A stretch of 30,164 nucleotides of DNA, taken from NCBI GenBank assembly GCA_902727915.1, contig CACVAU010000043.1, positions 1-30,164 on the forward strand, read 5' to 3'. This stretch comes from an uncultured Sulfurovum sp. (GTDB lineage: Bacteria; Campylobacterota; Campylobacteria; Campylobacterales; Sulfurovaceae). Below, in pieces: positions 16,250-24,001 of this stretch (position 1 is its first letter; each line of letters begins with the position of its first letter). The notes under the pieces are model-generated. The model did no database searches. It was not told where the DNA came from and worked only from the letters and a program-made list of their open reading frames with translations. The translations under genes and the position numbers were made by a program.

Positions 16250-17245
16250 TTATTTAATTTGGTCTAACATCTTTTTAAAAGATTGCTCAAAAGCAACTAA
16301 TCCTTCATCAAGAAGTTGTTTATAGATTTTATCCATATCAAACCCATTATCTTCAAGGTTCATAAAATAACCATTAATTAATGCTTGATCAAGAGGTAAA
16401 GCTTCAGCACTATCAGAAGTTGCAATATGAGCTTCAATGGTTGCTAAAGGAGCTGTATTAACAGAATGTGCTGCCATTAAACCTTTAATATAGTAGTTAG
16501 CATCTAAGCTATCACCTTTTACCCCAGTACTCGCAAATAATGCCCGAATATTAGGAACTTCATTTCCTTCAATCATATTATAAATTTTAGCAGCATTATA
16601 AATACCTGTTTTGGCAGGATCAATCCCAGCTTGTTCTAATTCAGTATCTAAAGCACGATCAAAACGAGAAACAAATACAGAAATTACACCTTCAACACGA
16701 CAAGCACCATACTTTGAACCTTTCGCAATACCTTTAGTCATTGCTTTAAAACATTGGGTTGCTTGTTTAGGTGAAAATACCAAAGTTGCATTGACAGAAA
16801 TCCCTTCTGACATAAGTTCAGTCATCGCTTCATATCCAGCTTGAGTTGCTGGAACTTTAACCATAACATTAGGCTCACCTATAGCCTTAAAAAGACGTTT
16901 ACCCTCATTTATTGTTCCCTCTGTATCATTACAAAGAAACGGATCTACTTCAATCGAAATATAACCATCATTTCCATTGTTGTATTGAGGTCTAAGCATT
17001 TGTGCTGCTGTTTTAATATCTTCTATTGCTAAAGCTTCATATTTCTCTTTAGCAGATTTACCCTCTAAAGTCGCTAACTGTTCTTTATATGCTGGAGAAG
17101 TCGTAATTGCATTTGCAAAAATAGCAGGATTAGATGTTGCACCGTTAACGATACCTTTTTCTAACAAGTCAGAAAATTCGTTCTTTAAATAATCTCTCTC
17201 TATAAAATCTAACCATAATGAAAAATTAATTTCTCTGTTTACCAT
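16250..17245 (-). CDS. tal: Transaldolase
   Basis: A 331-residue transaldolase of the pentose-phosphate pathway, moving a dihydroxyacetone unit between sedoheptulose-7-phosphate and glyceraldehyde-3-phosphate in the cytoplasm. It is a TIM barrel with the Schiff-base Lys130 in NVMVKVPAT. Also conserved are NGATSNPAIF (34-43), SIEVDP (97-102), ISVNATLVFS and the VSRFDRALD segment. The length fits the TalB/mid-length class. The ATG at 17245 has GGAG 9 bases upstream. It begins 18 bases after the aat stop, so it should be the last cistron of clpS-clpA-aat-tal. The link of a carbon-metabolism enzyme to this proteolysis operon may be only positional. Confidence 0.95.
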   Translation of the reverse strand: MVNREINFSLWLDFIERDYLKNEFSDLLEKGIVNGATSNPAIFANAITTSPAYKEQLATLEGKSAKEKYEALAIEDIKTAAQMLRPQYNNGNDGYISIEVDPFLCNDTEGTINEGKRLFKAIGEPNVMVKVPATQAGYEAMTELMSEGISVNATLVFSPKQATQCFKAMTKGIAKGSKYGACRVEGVISVFVSRFDRALDTELEQAGIDPAKTGIYNAAKIYNMIEGNEVPNIRALFASTGVKGDSLDANYYIKGLMAAHSVNTAPLATIEAHIATSDSAEALPLDQALINGYFMNLEDNGFDMDKIYKQLLDEGLVAFEQSFKKMLDQIK

Positions 17246-17263
17246 TACCCTATACTCCGTATT

Positions 17264-17989
17264 TTATTCGTTATATTCCCAATGCCAGTCCCTCCAAGAA
17301 CCGAAATCAGTCTTTTTTTCTAATGTCTCTTCCAACAAGTCTAAAAAGTCATCACGTGCTATGAGTGTTGCACCCCAATTAACCAAATGAGGTGTCTCTA
17401 CCTGACAGTCGATAAAATCATAACTTTTTTTCACACAAATATCACTTAATGCACAGAGAGAAATTCTTGAAGCATTTGACATTAAGGAAAACATGGATTC
17501 ACCAAAAAAACCTTTGCCTAAAGCCAGTCCATAAAGCCCTCCTACCAACTTATTTTCATAGTACGTTTCTACAGAATGTGCAAAGCCCATACGATGTAAC
17601 TTTATATAAGCCTCTTTCATCTCATCACTCAGCCATGTTCCTTCTTGCCCTGCCCTTGGGACATGAGAGCAGTGACTAATAACTGCTTCAAAATTATAGT
17701 CAAAACGTATCTCAAAACCTTTATTACGTAAAACACGTTTAAAAGATTTATTCAGTGCAAAATTTTCAGGAAAAAGAAGTAGACGGGGATTAGGTGACCA
17801 CCATAAAAGAGGGTCTTCAGGACTATACCAAGGAAAAATTCCTTCTTGATACGCTTTTAAAATTCTATGAGGATCTAAGTCACCACCAAAAGCAACCAGT
17901 CCTTCTTCTGGTGCTTCTCGGGCTGAAGGAAAAAGATGTTCTTTATTTAATTTTGGTAAATAGTATTCATCATCATGTATTGAAGACAA
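17264..17989 (-). CDS. aat: Leucyl/phenylalanyl-tRNA--protein transferase
   Basis: A 241-residue enzyme that adds Leu or Phe from aminoacyl-tRNA to proteins with basic N-termini, creating N-degrons read by ClpS. Family motifs are GLVAFGGDLDPHRILKAYQEGIFPWY, LLWWSPNPR, GTWLSDEM, GFAHSVETY, LVGGLYGLALGKGFFGESMFS and FIDCQVETPHL. The start must be TTG at 17989: there is no usable ATG near the N-terminus, and an AGGAG about 10 bases upstream lies inside the end of clpA. The gene overlaps clpA by 17 bases, so translation is likely coupled. With ClpS and ClpA directly upstream, this completes a bacterial N-end-rule pathway in one operon. Confidence 0.95.
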   Translation of the reverse strand: MSSIHDDEYYLPKLNKEHLFPSAREAPEEGLVAFGGDLDPHRILKAYQEGIFPWYSPEDPLLWWSPNPRLLLFPENFALNKSFKRVLRNKGFEIRFDYNFEAVISHCSHVPRAGQEGTWLSDEMKEAYIKLHRMGFAHSVETYYENKLVGGLYGLALGKGFFGESMFSLMSNASRISLCALSDICVKKSYDFIDCQVETPHLVNWGATLIARDDFLDLLEETLEKKTDFGSWRDWHWEYNE

Positions 17990-20174
17990 AGTCTAAGTTC
18001 TCCTGCTTATAAGTTACTTTGACTGTACCACCATCTTTAAGTTCACCAAACAATATTTCATCCGTTAATGCTTCTTTAATTTTTTGATCGATTACACGTC
18101 CTATTTCTCTAGCACCATACACATCTGAGTAACCCTCTTCAGCTATATAAGTACGTGCTTTTTTACCAAGTTTAATAACAATATTCTTAGCTTCCATTTG
18201 TTGGTTTAGTTTCACTATCTCACGATCAACAATTAATTCTATGTCTTCTAAAGATAAATGTTTAAAGGTTAATACAGCACTTAAACGGTTTCTAAACTCT
18301 GGAGAGAAGAAATCATTTAAAGCGTTGTCAGTCTTCTTAGATACATCCTTATTGAAGCCCATAACATTGGCTTCTTTTGTGCCAAGATTTGATGTCATGA
18401 TAAGAACAACATTTTTAAAATCACTTACCATTCCATTGTTGTCTGTTAATTTAGCACCATCCATTACTTGAAGTAAAATATTCATAATATCTGGGTGTGC
18501 TTTCTCAACTTCATCAAGCAATAAAACCATATGTGGATTCTTTTTAACCATTTCAGTTAAGAGTCCACCTTGTTCATATCCAACATAACCTGGAGGTGCA
18601 CCAATAAGACGTGAAAGTGCATGTTTCTCCATATACTCACTCATATCAATACGTTCAAAGTGAATGTCCATACTCTCAGCCAATTCAGTACTAAGTGCTG
18701 TCTTACCAACACCAGTAGGTCCTACAAATAAGAAGGAACCTATTGGGGAGTTCTCTTTATTTAATCCAGCATAAGAACGTTTAATTGATTGTACTACACT
18801 ATCAACAGCATCATCTTGTCCAATAATTTTAGACTTAATTTCATCAGACATATCTTTTAACTTAGAAACATCATCACTTGAAACCACCGTTGATGGAAGC
18901 TTTAACATACGCGCTACAGAAGTTTCAATATCTTCACGTGTTACATTCACATCTTTTTGATCACGTAACATAAAGTGTGCACCCACTTCATCAATAATAT
19001 CCATTGCCTTATCTGGTAAAAATCTATCATGTAAATACTTAACACTTAATTCTACTGCTGCTTTTAATGCGTCATCTGAAAAAGTAATTTTATGATACGC
19101 TTCGTACTTCTCTTTGATACCTCGTAAAATAATCAAAGTATCTTCTGCTGAAGGCTCATCAATGTCTATTTTAGAGAAACGACGTGACAGTGCTTTGTCT
19201 TTATCTAAATAGTTTCTAAACTCAGCAAATGTTGTTGCACCGATACACTTTAACTCACCTCTAGCTAAAGCAGGTTTTAATAAGTTAGCAGCATCCATAC
19301 TACCTCCAGAAGTTGCACCAGCTCCTACTAAAGTGTGAATTTCATCAATAAAAATAATTGATTTTTTCACCGTTTGAATTTCAGTTAAAATACCTTTTAA
19401 GCGTTTTTCAAAATCACCTCTGTATTTTGTTCCTGAAATCATAGCACCCAAATCTAAAGCAAAGATTGATGAACCTTTAAGAACATCTGGCACTTTATCT
19501 TCAGAAATTAACAGTGCTAAACCTTCAGCAATGGCTGTCTTACCCACACCTGGTTCACCAACCAAAAGAGGATTATTCTTTTTACGGCGACAAAGTGTTT
19601 GCATTACTCTATCAATTTCTTCAGCACGTCCTATGATTGGGTCAATTTTTCCAGATTTCGCTACTTCTACTAACTCTGTTGTATAAGCTTTAAGATTTGG
19701 ATTTGACTCATCTTCATCTTCAATGTTGGCATCATCAGCCGTTGAGGAGTGAGAGATAACTTCTAAAATATCCAAACGACTAACACCCTCATGTATTAAA
19801 ACGGTATAAGCATAAGACTCTTCTTGCGTAAAAATAGAAGCCAATAAGTCACCAATTTGTGCTTCTGCTTTACCTGAGGCATTAATATGTGACACCATGT
19901 CATTCATCACATTAGACAGCGTCACTGTCTCATAAGGATTATGATCTTTACCTTCTTCTAATGTTTCCATAACAGGATTACTCGTTTCAACATACTCTAA
20001 GATAAGTTCTTTCATCTCATCAACATCTGCCCCTGCTGCTTTAAGAATCTCTTCGCCTGTAGAACTTTTTAAAATCGTTAAAAAGATATGTTCTAAAGTC
20101 AAGTATTCATGCTTATTTGCTTTCGCATACTGCACAGAGTCCCTAAAAATATTGTTTAATTCTATACTTATCAT
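17973..20174 (-). CDS. clpA: ATP-dependent Clp protease ATP-binding subunit ClpA
   Basis: A 733-residue Hsp100 unfoldase that feeds substrates into ClpP. The N-domain (1-145) contains the double Clp-N repeat for ClpS binding, and an acidic linker follows (148-160). AAA-1 has Walker A GEPGVGKT (206-213) and Walker B IIFIDE (273-278). AAA-2 has Walker A GPTGVGKT (485-492) and Walker B LLLDE (551-555), with the sensor region at the C-terminus. There is no long middle domain as in ClpB, which supports ClpA. The ClpP-binding IGF/IGL-type loop is not obvious: the expected region, near residues 600-615, reads EANVMGFNKDVSKK, where MGF probably fills the role. AAAGGAG precedes the ATG. ClpP is not in the window. 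Confidence 0.96.
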   Translation of the reverse strand: MISIELNNIFRDSVQYAKANKHEYLTLEHIFLTILKSSTGEEILKAAGADVDEMKELILEYVETSNPVMETLEEGKDHNPYETVTLSNVMNDMVSHINASGKAEAQIGDLLASIFTQEESYAYTVLIHEGVSRLDILEVISHSSTADDANIEDEDESNPNLKAYTTELVEVAKSGKIDPIIGRAEEIDRVMQTLCRRKKNNPLLVGEPGVGKTAIAEGLALLISEDKVPDVLKGSSIFALDLGAMISGTKYRGDFEKRLKGILTEIQTVKKSIIFIDEIHTLVGAGATSGGSMDAANLLKPALARGELKCIGATTFAEFRNYLDKDKALSRRFSKIDIDEPSAEDTLIILRGIKEKYEAYHKITFSDDALKAAVELSVKYLHDRFLPDKAMDIIDEVGAHFMLRDQKDVNVTREDIETSVARMLKLPSTVVSSDDVSKLKDMSDEIKSKIIGQDDAVDSVVQSIKRSYAGLNKENSPIGSFLFVGPTGVGKTALSTELAESMDIHFERIDMSEYMEKHALSRLIGAPPGYVGYEQGGLLTEMVKKNPHMVLLLDEVEKAHPDIMNILLQVMDGAKLTDNNGMVSDFKNVVLIMTSNLGTKEANVMGFNKDVSKKTDNALNDFFSPEFRNRLSAVLTFKHLSLEDIELIVDREIVKLNQQMEAKNIVIKLGKKARTYIAEEGYSDVYGAREIGRVIDQKIKEALTDEILFGELKDGGTVKVTYKQENLDFVFNT

Positions 20175-20202
20175 TTTGTCTCCTTTAAAAATGTTTTGTT
20201 AA

Positions 20203-20499
20203 CTATACTTCTTCCATTGTGGCTAAAAGTGGAAATCCATTACTTTTCGCCAATGACTTTACTTGGTGTACCTTTGTTTCAGCTATTTCATAAGTAAAAA
20301 TACCACATACACCCTTTCCTGCTTCATGAATCTCTAACATAATTTGTTCTGAATCACGTAAGTTTTTGTGAAATACATGCATTAAGACTTCAACCACAAA
20401 CTCCATACTTGTATAATCATCATTATGTAATAGCACTTTATATTGTGTTGGTTCTCCCAACACTAACCTAGTTTCCAGTTCTTCTTGTATATTTGGCAA
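20203..20499 (-). CDS. clpS: ATP-dependent Clp protease adaptor ClpS
   Basis: A 98-residue adaptor that binds N-degron residues (Leu, Phe, Trp, Tyr) and delivers the substrate to ClpA. The core has YKVLLHNDDYTSMEFVVEVLMHVFHK, whose Asn/Asp/Asp and following Met line the binding pocket, and HEAGKGVCGIFTYEIAETKVHQV, the conserved second half. A short flexible N-terminal tail (about 20 residues), which ClpA engages, is present. It starts with TTG at 20499, preceded by AGAGGAAAG. It is first in the clpS-clpA-aat-tal operon, with its own extended -10 promoter and a leader of about 25 bases. Confidence 0.95.
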   Translation of the reverse strand: MPNIQEELETRLVLGEPTQYKVLLHNDDYTSMEFVVEVLMHVFHKNLRDSEQIMLEIHEAGKGVCGIFTYEIAETKVHQVKSLAKSNGFPLLATMEEV

Positions 20500-20529
20500 G
20501 ATCTTTCCTCTATTAGTTGTTACTTAATT

Positions 20530-20538
20530 AGTATAGCA
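20530..20538 (-). promoter_or_regulatory. Extended -10 promoter of the clpS operon
   Basis: On the minus strand TGCTATACT (box at 20530-20535) sits about 31 bases before the clpS TTG. It lies back to back with the bioD -10, with only a few bases between them, so the two promoters probably compete for RNA polymerase. Confidence 0.5.
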
Positions 20539-20544
20539 GTATTA

Positions 20545-20553
20545 TGTTAGAAT
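20545..20553 (+). promoter_or_regulatory. Extended -10 promoter of bioD
   Basis: TGTTAGAAT lies 26 bases before the bioD ATG, giving a leader of about 20 bases that contains TTTGGAG. It overlaps the upstream region of the divergent clpS promoter. Confidence 0.4.
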
Positions 20554-20579
20554 TCCAATAAATCTTTTGGAGTTTAACC

Positions 20580-21224
20580 ATGAAACCACTTTTTGTTACA
20601 GCTACTAATACTAATGTAGGTAAAACTTATACAACGCTAAAACTTATAGAAAGCTTTTCTAAACAAGGTATTCGTGTAGGAGTATGTAAACCTATAGAAA
20701 CAGGGGTCATAAATGAACCTTTAGACGCACAAGTCCTTCTCCAAATGGTACAAAAGTACAATCCAAATTTTAAAAATCTAAAACCCAAAGACATTACAGC
20801 CTATACTTTTGAACTTCCAGCAGCCCCTTTTTCGGCTGACCTAAAAAAAACAATCACAATAGAAAAAATAAAGCATAAAATTTTAGAACTTCAAGCACTT
20901 TGTGACTTACTTATTATCGAAGGTGCTGGAGGTCTTATGGTACCTATTACCCATGAATATAAAATGATTGATTTGGCTAAAGAACTCAAATTACACACAC
21001 TTTTAGTCACACCTTCAAAGCTGGGTTGTATTAATGATACCCTACTTAGCATGGAAGCACTCAATAACTATGATATTTCTTTTGACTGGTGTGTGAATTT
21101 GTTTGAAGATAAAGATGAATTTCCTGAAGTAACACAGCCTTATTATGATGCTACACATCAAGATTGGTGGTCTTTACAAAAAGGATTGGAAAAATTCACA
21201 CTTAACGTAAATACACATTTGTAA
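20580..21224 (+). CDS. bioD: Dethiobiotin synthetase
   Basis: A 214-residue enzyme that makes dethiobiotin from 7,8-diaminopelargonate, CO2 and ATP, the penultimate step of biotin synthesis. The P-loop is ATNTNVGKT (8-16) with Lys15. VCKPIETG (35-42) carries the substrate-binding Lys37, and IIEGAGGLMVPI (about 113-124) is the BioD acidic loop. The C-terminal third is shorter and more divergent than in E. coli BioD. GGAG lies 7-8 bases before the ATG. No other biotin gene is adjacent, so the pathway is dispersed, as is common in this phylum. The downstream gene has its own promoter. Confidence 0.92.
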   Translation: MKPLFVTATNTNVGKTYTTLKLIESFSKQGIRVGVCKPIETGVINEPLDAQVLLQMVQKYNPNFKNLKPKDITAYTFELPAAPFSADLKKTITIEKIKHKILELQALCDLLIIEGAGGLMVPITHEYKMIDLAKELKLHTLLVTPSKLGCINDTLLSMEALNNYDISFDWCVNLFEDKDEFPEVTQPYYDATHQDWWSLQKGLEKFTLNVNTHL

Positions 21225-21272
21225 AAGATAGAATGATCTTCAACTAAAGTTAAAGACTTCATAAGTGTTTAT

Positions 21273-21281
21273 TGATATAAT
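21273..21281 (+). promoter_or_regulatory. Extended -10 promoter of the unknown gene at 21354
   Basis: TGATATAAT with a perfect TATAAT (21276-21281), followed by a T6 run. Transcription should start near 21288, which puts a strong stem-loop at the extreme 5' end of the mRNA. Confidence 0.6.
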
Positions 21282-21293
21282 TTTTTAATTAAA

Positions 21294-21326
21294 GCTAGTT
21301 ATATAACCTATTATTATATAACTAGC
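21294..21326. promoter_or_regulatory. Perfect 13-bp inverted repeat in the leader of the unknown gene
   Basis: GCTAGTTATATAA and TTATATAACTAGC flank a 7-base loop (CCTATTA). The element lies between the predicted start site (about 21288) and the ribosome-binding site (AAAAGGAG, 21336-21343). No T tract follows on either strand, so it does not look like a terminator. It could be a 5' stabilising stem, an RNA control element or a dyad operator. Confidence 0.7.
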
Positions 21327-21353
21327 AAAGTTATTAAAAGGAGTACCAATAAT

Positions 21354-21908
21354 ATGGCTGATGAAGCACAAACACGTTTATTAGAACTACAAATGGCAGA
21401 CCTTAAGGCATCTTACGGCATAGCAGAGGATGCCCCTAGAAGTACCACGAACAACGATCGTAGTGAAAACAGTAGAAAAATTGCAGCACTGTATGAAGAT
21501 GCAGCTGAATATGAAGAAGAGTTAGAGACTTTTGAAAAAGAGTTAGAACTTGTACAAAACAATGAACTAAAAGATATTACTACTGCACTCGTCAAAGCTT
21601 TTCCAGACTATGAAGGTGATTACGCAAAAGAATTAAAAGCTGTGCTTGAAGCCTACTGGACACAATTTGTAGAAATCGATAAAACACACCCAGAAGAAGA
21701 ATTAAAACAGATTAAAACGTTAGAGCTTTCTGAATATGGTCATGAGTTAACGACTAAAGTTAAAAGTGCTTTAATTGCAAGATGGGAAATGCTAGTAAAC
21801 ATTAAAAAAGAACATGTTGCAGAAGAACGCGCAGAAATGAAGCTTCGAGGGATGAAACCAGACCACATTAGAAAAGTTTATAGAAAATATCATGGCTTAG
21901 AAGTGTAA
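21354..21908 (+). CDS. Conserved-looking hypothetical protein, acidic and coiled-coil rich
   Basis: A 184-residue soluble protein with no signal peptide, membrane segment or cysteine. It is highly charged (about one third Glu, Asp, Lys or Arg) and mostly helical. A coiled-coil-like stretch lies at about 40-75 (AALYEDAAEYEEELETFEKELELVQ). A middle helical domain contains ALVKAFPDYEGDYAKELKAVLEAYWTQFVEI, and the basic C-terminus ends MKLRGMKPDHIRKVYRKYHGLEV. The strong AAAAGGAG ribosome-binding site and promoter suggest good expression. I do not recognise the family; an association with nucleic acid or the ribosome through the basic tail is possible but unsupported. It is a single-gene unit between bioD and a two-component system. 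Confidence 0.8.
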   Translation: MADEAQTRLLELQMADLKASYGIAEDAPRSTTNNDRSENSRKIAALYEDAAEYEEELETFEKELELVQNNELKDITTALVKAFPDYEGDYAKELKAVLEAYWTQFVEIDKTHPEEELKQIKTLELSEYGHELTTKVKSALIARWEMLVNIKKEHVAEERAEMKLRGMKPDHIRKVYRKYHGLEV

Positions 21909-21933
21909 ATTTTTATTACATATACACACAGTC

Positions 21934-21960
21934 CCTCTTTTAACTAAGAGGCTAAATTTT
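21934..21960 (+). terminator. Terminator after the unknown gene
   Basis: CCTCTT / AAGAGG, a 6-bp stem with a 6-base loop, is followed by CTAAATTTT 26 bases after the stop. The T tract is short and interrupted, so efficiency may be low. Confidence 0.5.
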
Positions 21961-22050
21961 ATTCATTACAAAGTAAAAAACCTTAAAACACTCATGTTCA
22001 TTCTCTATTGTTTCAAATACAAATTACACAGCCTCTAAACATAAGCATAC

Positions 22051-22056
22051 TATAAT
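22051..22056 (+). promoter_or_regulatory. -10 element of the two-component operon
   Basis: A perfect TATAAT 20 bases before the regulator ATG. The predicted mRNA leader is only 12-14 bases, just enough to contain the CGGAG ribosome-binding site. Confidence 0.5.
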
Positions 22057-22076
22057 TGTTACTACGGAGAAAATAG

Positions 22077-22733
22077 ATGAAAATATTACTATTAGAAGAT
22101 GACCCCCTACTCTCAAAAATATTAACAAAACATCTTTCATTAACTTCTGAGGTTACAACTGTCTATGATGGTCATACAGCCTTAGAAAAAGTGGAAGAAG
22201 AAAAATTTAATTTACTTATTTTCGATTCTAATGTTCCAGGAATAACAGGTCTTGAACTCATCAAAGAATTACGCTCATATAATAATACGACCCCCATTAT
22301 TATGATAACAGCCTACCAAGATACCCTACACCTTAAAAAAGCATTTACACATGGCTGTAACGATTACATTAAAAAACCTTTTGAGCTTGATGAACTGGAC
22401 ATGCGTATTGATAATATTACACGTACCTTTAACATCGAACAAAACCAACTCATAGACTTGGGTAATGACATTTTATTTGATGCCCTAAACAACCAAATCA
22501 TCAAAGAACATAAAACATTCTCATTAGCTAAAAAAGAATCAGAACTATTAAACTATTTGGCAACAAATCGAACACGAACCGTTTCAAAAGAAGAACTAAC
22601 CCAAAACTTATGGACATATGAAACCATGCCCAGTGATGCAACACTACGTGTTTATATTAGAAACCTAAGGGCTTTAATTGATAAGGATAGTATAGAAACC
22701 ATTCGTGGCATGGGGTATCGCCTTGTATCATGA
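22077..22733 (+). CDS. OmpR/PhoB-family response regulator
   Basis: A 218-residue DNA-binding regulator. The receiver domain (1-115) has the acidic pocket Glu7/Asp8/Asp9 (LLEDDP), phosphoacceptor Asp50 in LLIFDSNVPG, Thr78 and Lys100 (IKKPF). A winged-helix output domain (about 130-218) ends with the typical DATLRVYIRNLRALIDKDSIETIRGMGYRL. The alpha4 region is intact. CGGAG lies 8 bases before the ATG. It overlaps the downstream kinase gene and forms a classic regulator-then-kinase operon. The regulon and signal cannot be inferred from the window; neither neighbour is an obvious target. Confidence 0.95.
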   Translation: MKILLLEDDPLLSKILTKHLSLTSEVTTVYDGHTALEKVEEEKFNLLIFDSNVPGITGLELIKELRSYNNTTPIIMITAYQDTLHLKKAFTHGCNDYIKKPFELDELDMRIDNITRTFNIEQNQLIDLGNDILFDALNNQIIKEHKTFSLAKKESELLNYLATNRTRTVSKEELTQNLWTYETMPSDATLRVYIRNLRALIDKDSIETIRGMGYRLVS

Positions 22734-23862
22734 TGAACGCCATGCACTCATTAGCTTTTTACTTATTTATGTTTCATCTTCTATTCTAATGCTAGGAAGC
22801 ATAGGATATTTTTATTATCATGAACGACTCTCCTCCATTGACCGTATGTGTGATGTTCGGATGCAAAACATTGCCATGCATGTTGAAACAAGTATTGCCA
22901 ATGAAAATAACCTTTCCAAGTTTTTTAATGATAATCGTATTATGAAAGTGGCACTCTATGACCAAAATCAACAGGTTATTAAATCTAAATTGAGTACCCA
23001 AGAGATAAATTTTCAAGAAATTCATTATAGAGGAAGAGAATCAGCTTTTTACATCAAAGAGTTAGATGAACCCATCAATAAAATTAACTATATTGTCATT
23101 GAAGATTCAGAAGTCACCACTACCATGCAAAAACTTCAAACTTTTATATGGTTTAGTCTTTTTTTAGCCACAATTTTTATTGCTTTTATAGGCTATTTTT
23201 TAAGTCGACTACTTCTTAAACCTGTCAAAGACAACTTTGCCATTCTAAGCCGTTTTATGAAAAATTCAGCCCATGAATTGAATACACCAGTGACTGCCCT
23301 GATGATGTCAGCAAACTACCTCAAAAAAGAATACGACCAAGAAATGGTAGAGCATATGTTAATGTCTTCTAAAATGATTTCTGAAACGTATAACTCAATT
23401 GCTTATTTAGCTTTTAATGATTTGGATGTAGAGGTTAAAGAAATATTTGACTTATCTGAACACATCTATGCCTCTATCAAATACTTTCAGGAAATTGCTG
23501 CGAGTAAACACATTACGATTAATGCTGAACTCAATACTTTGACAGTTAACATGGACAAAAACAGCATACAAAAACTTATCAATAATCTACTCTCAAATGC
23601 CATTAAATATTCAAAAAATAATAAAACCATTGACATTACCCTACAAGACAATATTTTAAAAATTAAAGATGAAGGTTTAGGTATCAGTAATGAAGATCAA
23701 AAAAAGATTTTTAAACGTTATAAACGAGTAAGTAACAAAGGTTCTGGAGGTTTTGGAATTGGACTTGATATTGTAATGGGTATTTGTAGGGCAAATAACA
23801 TTAAAATCACTTTAGATTCCCAAATAGGAGAAGGAAGTACTTTTTCTTTACTCTTTCCCTGA
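22723..23862 (+). CDS. Sensor histidine kinase, partner of the upstream regulator
   Basis: A membrane kinase of about 379 residues. Membrane segments at about 9-31 and 140-162 enclose a periplasmic sensor of roughly 105 residues with no recognised fold. The phosphoacceptor is His184 in NSAHELNTPVTALM. The HATPase has LINNLLSNAIKYSKNN (N box), DEGLGIS (G1) and GSGGFGIGL (G2). The start is uncertain: in this frame only GTG 22705 or TTG 22723 is possible, both inside the regulator gene. TTG 22723, with GGGG 7 bases upstream, gives a normal short N-terminus and an 11-base overlap with the regulator stop. The ATGATGA at 22730 is out of frame. Translational coupling to the regulator is expected. 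Confidence 0.92.
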   Translation: MYHDERHALISFLLIYVSSSILMLGSIGYFYYHERLSSIDRMCDVRMQNIAMHVETSIANENNLSKFFNDNRIMKVALYDQNQQVIKSKLSTQEINFQEIHYRGRESAFYIKELDEPINKINYIVIEDSEVTTTMQKLQTFIWFSLFLATIFIAFIGYFLSRLLLKPVKDNFAILSRFMKNSAHELNTPVTALMMSANYLKKEYDQEMVEHMLMSSKMISETYNSIAYLAFNDLDVEVKEIFDLSEHIYASIKYFQEIAASKHITINAELNTLTVNMDKNSIQKLINNLLSNAIKYSKNNKTIDITLQDNILKIKDEGLGISNEDQKKIFKRYKRVSNKGSGGFGIGLDIVMGICRANNIKITLDSQIGEGSTFSLLFP

Positions 23863-23950
23863 ATACCCTAACACTATTAAAAAAGATATTAAACAAAGAA
23901 AAGGACTTTAGAGAAGTTTGTGTATTCTTTTTGAAAATAAAGTCCGTTAA

Positions 23951-23971
23951 AGTGTAGTCAGGAACTACACT
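23951..23971. terminator. Hairpin between convergent kinase and infA genes
   Basis: AGTGTAGT / ACTACACT, a perfect 8-bp stem with loop CAGGA. A wider GGACTTTA...TAAAGTCC pairing lies just to its left (about 23905-23945). Together they separate the sensor kinase from the end of the ribosomal operon. Confidence 0.5.
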
Positions 23972-23973
23972 AA

Positions 23974-24001
23974 AGATATAAATAATAGTCTATTTATATC
24001 T
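23974..24001 (-). terminator. Hairpin spanning the infA stop codon
   Basis: AGATATAAATA / TATTTATATCT, a perfect 11-bp A/T-rich stem with a 6-base loop. The infA TAG (23990-23992) lies at the base of the loop. It is immediately followed on the minus strand by the second hairpin, making a double structure at the 3' end of the operon. Confidence 0.5.
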
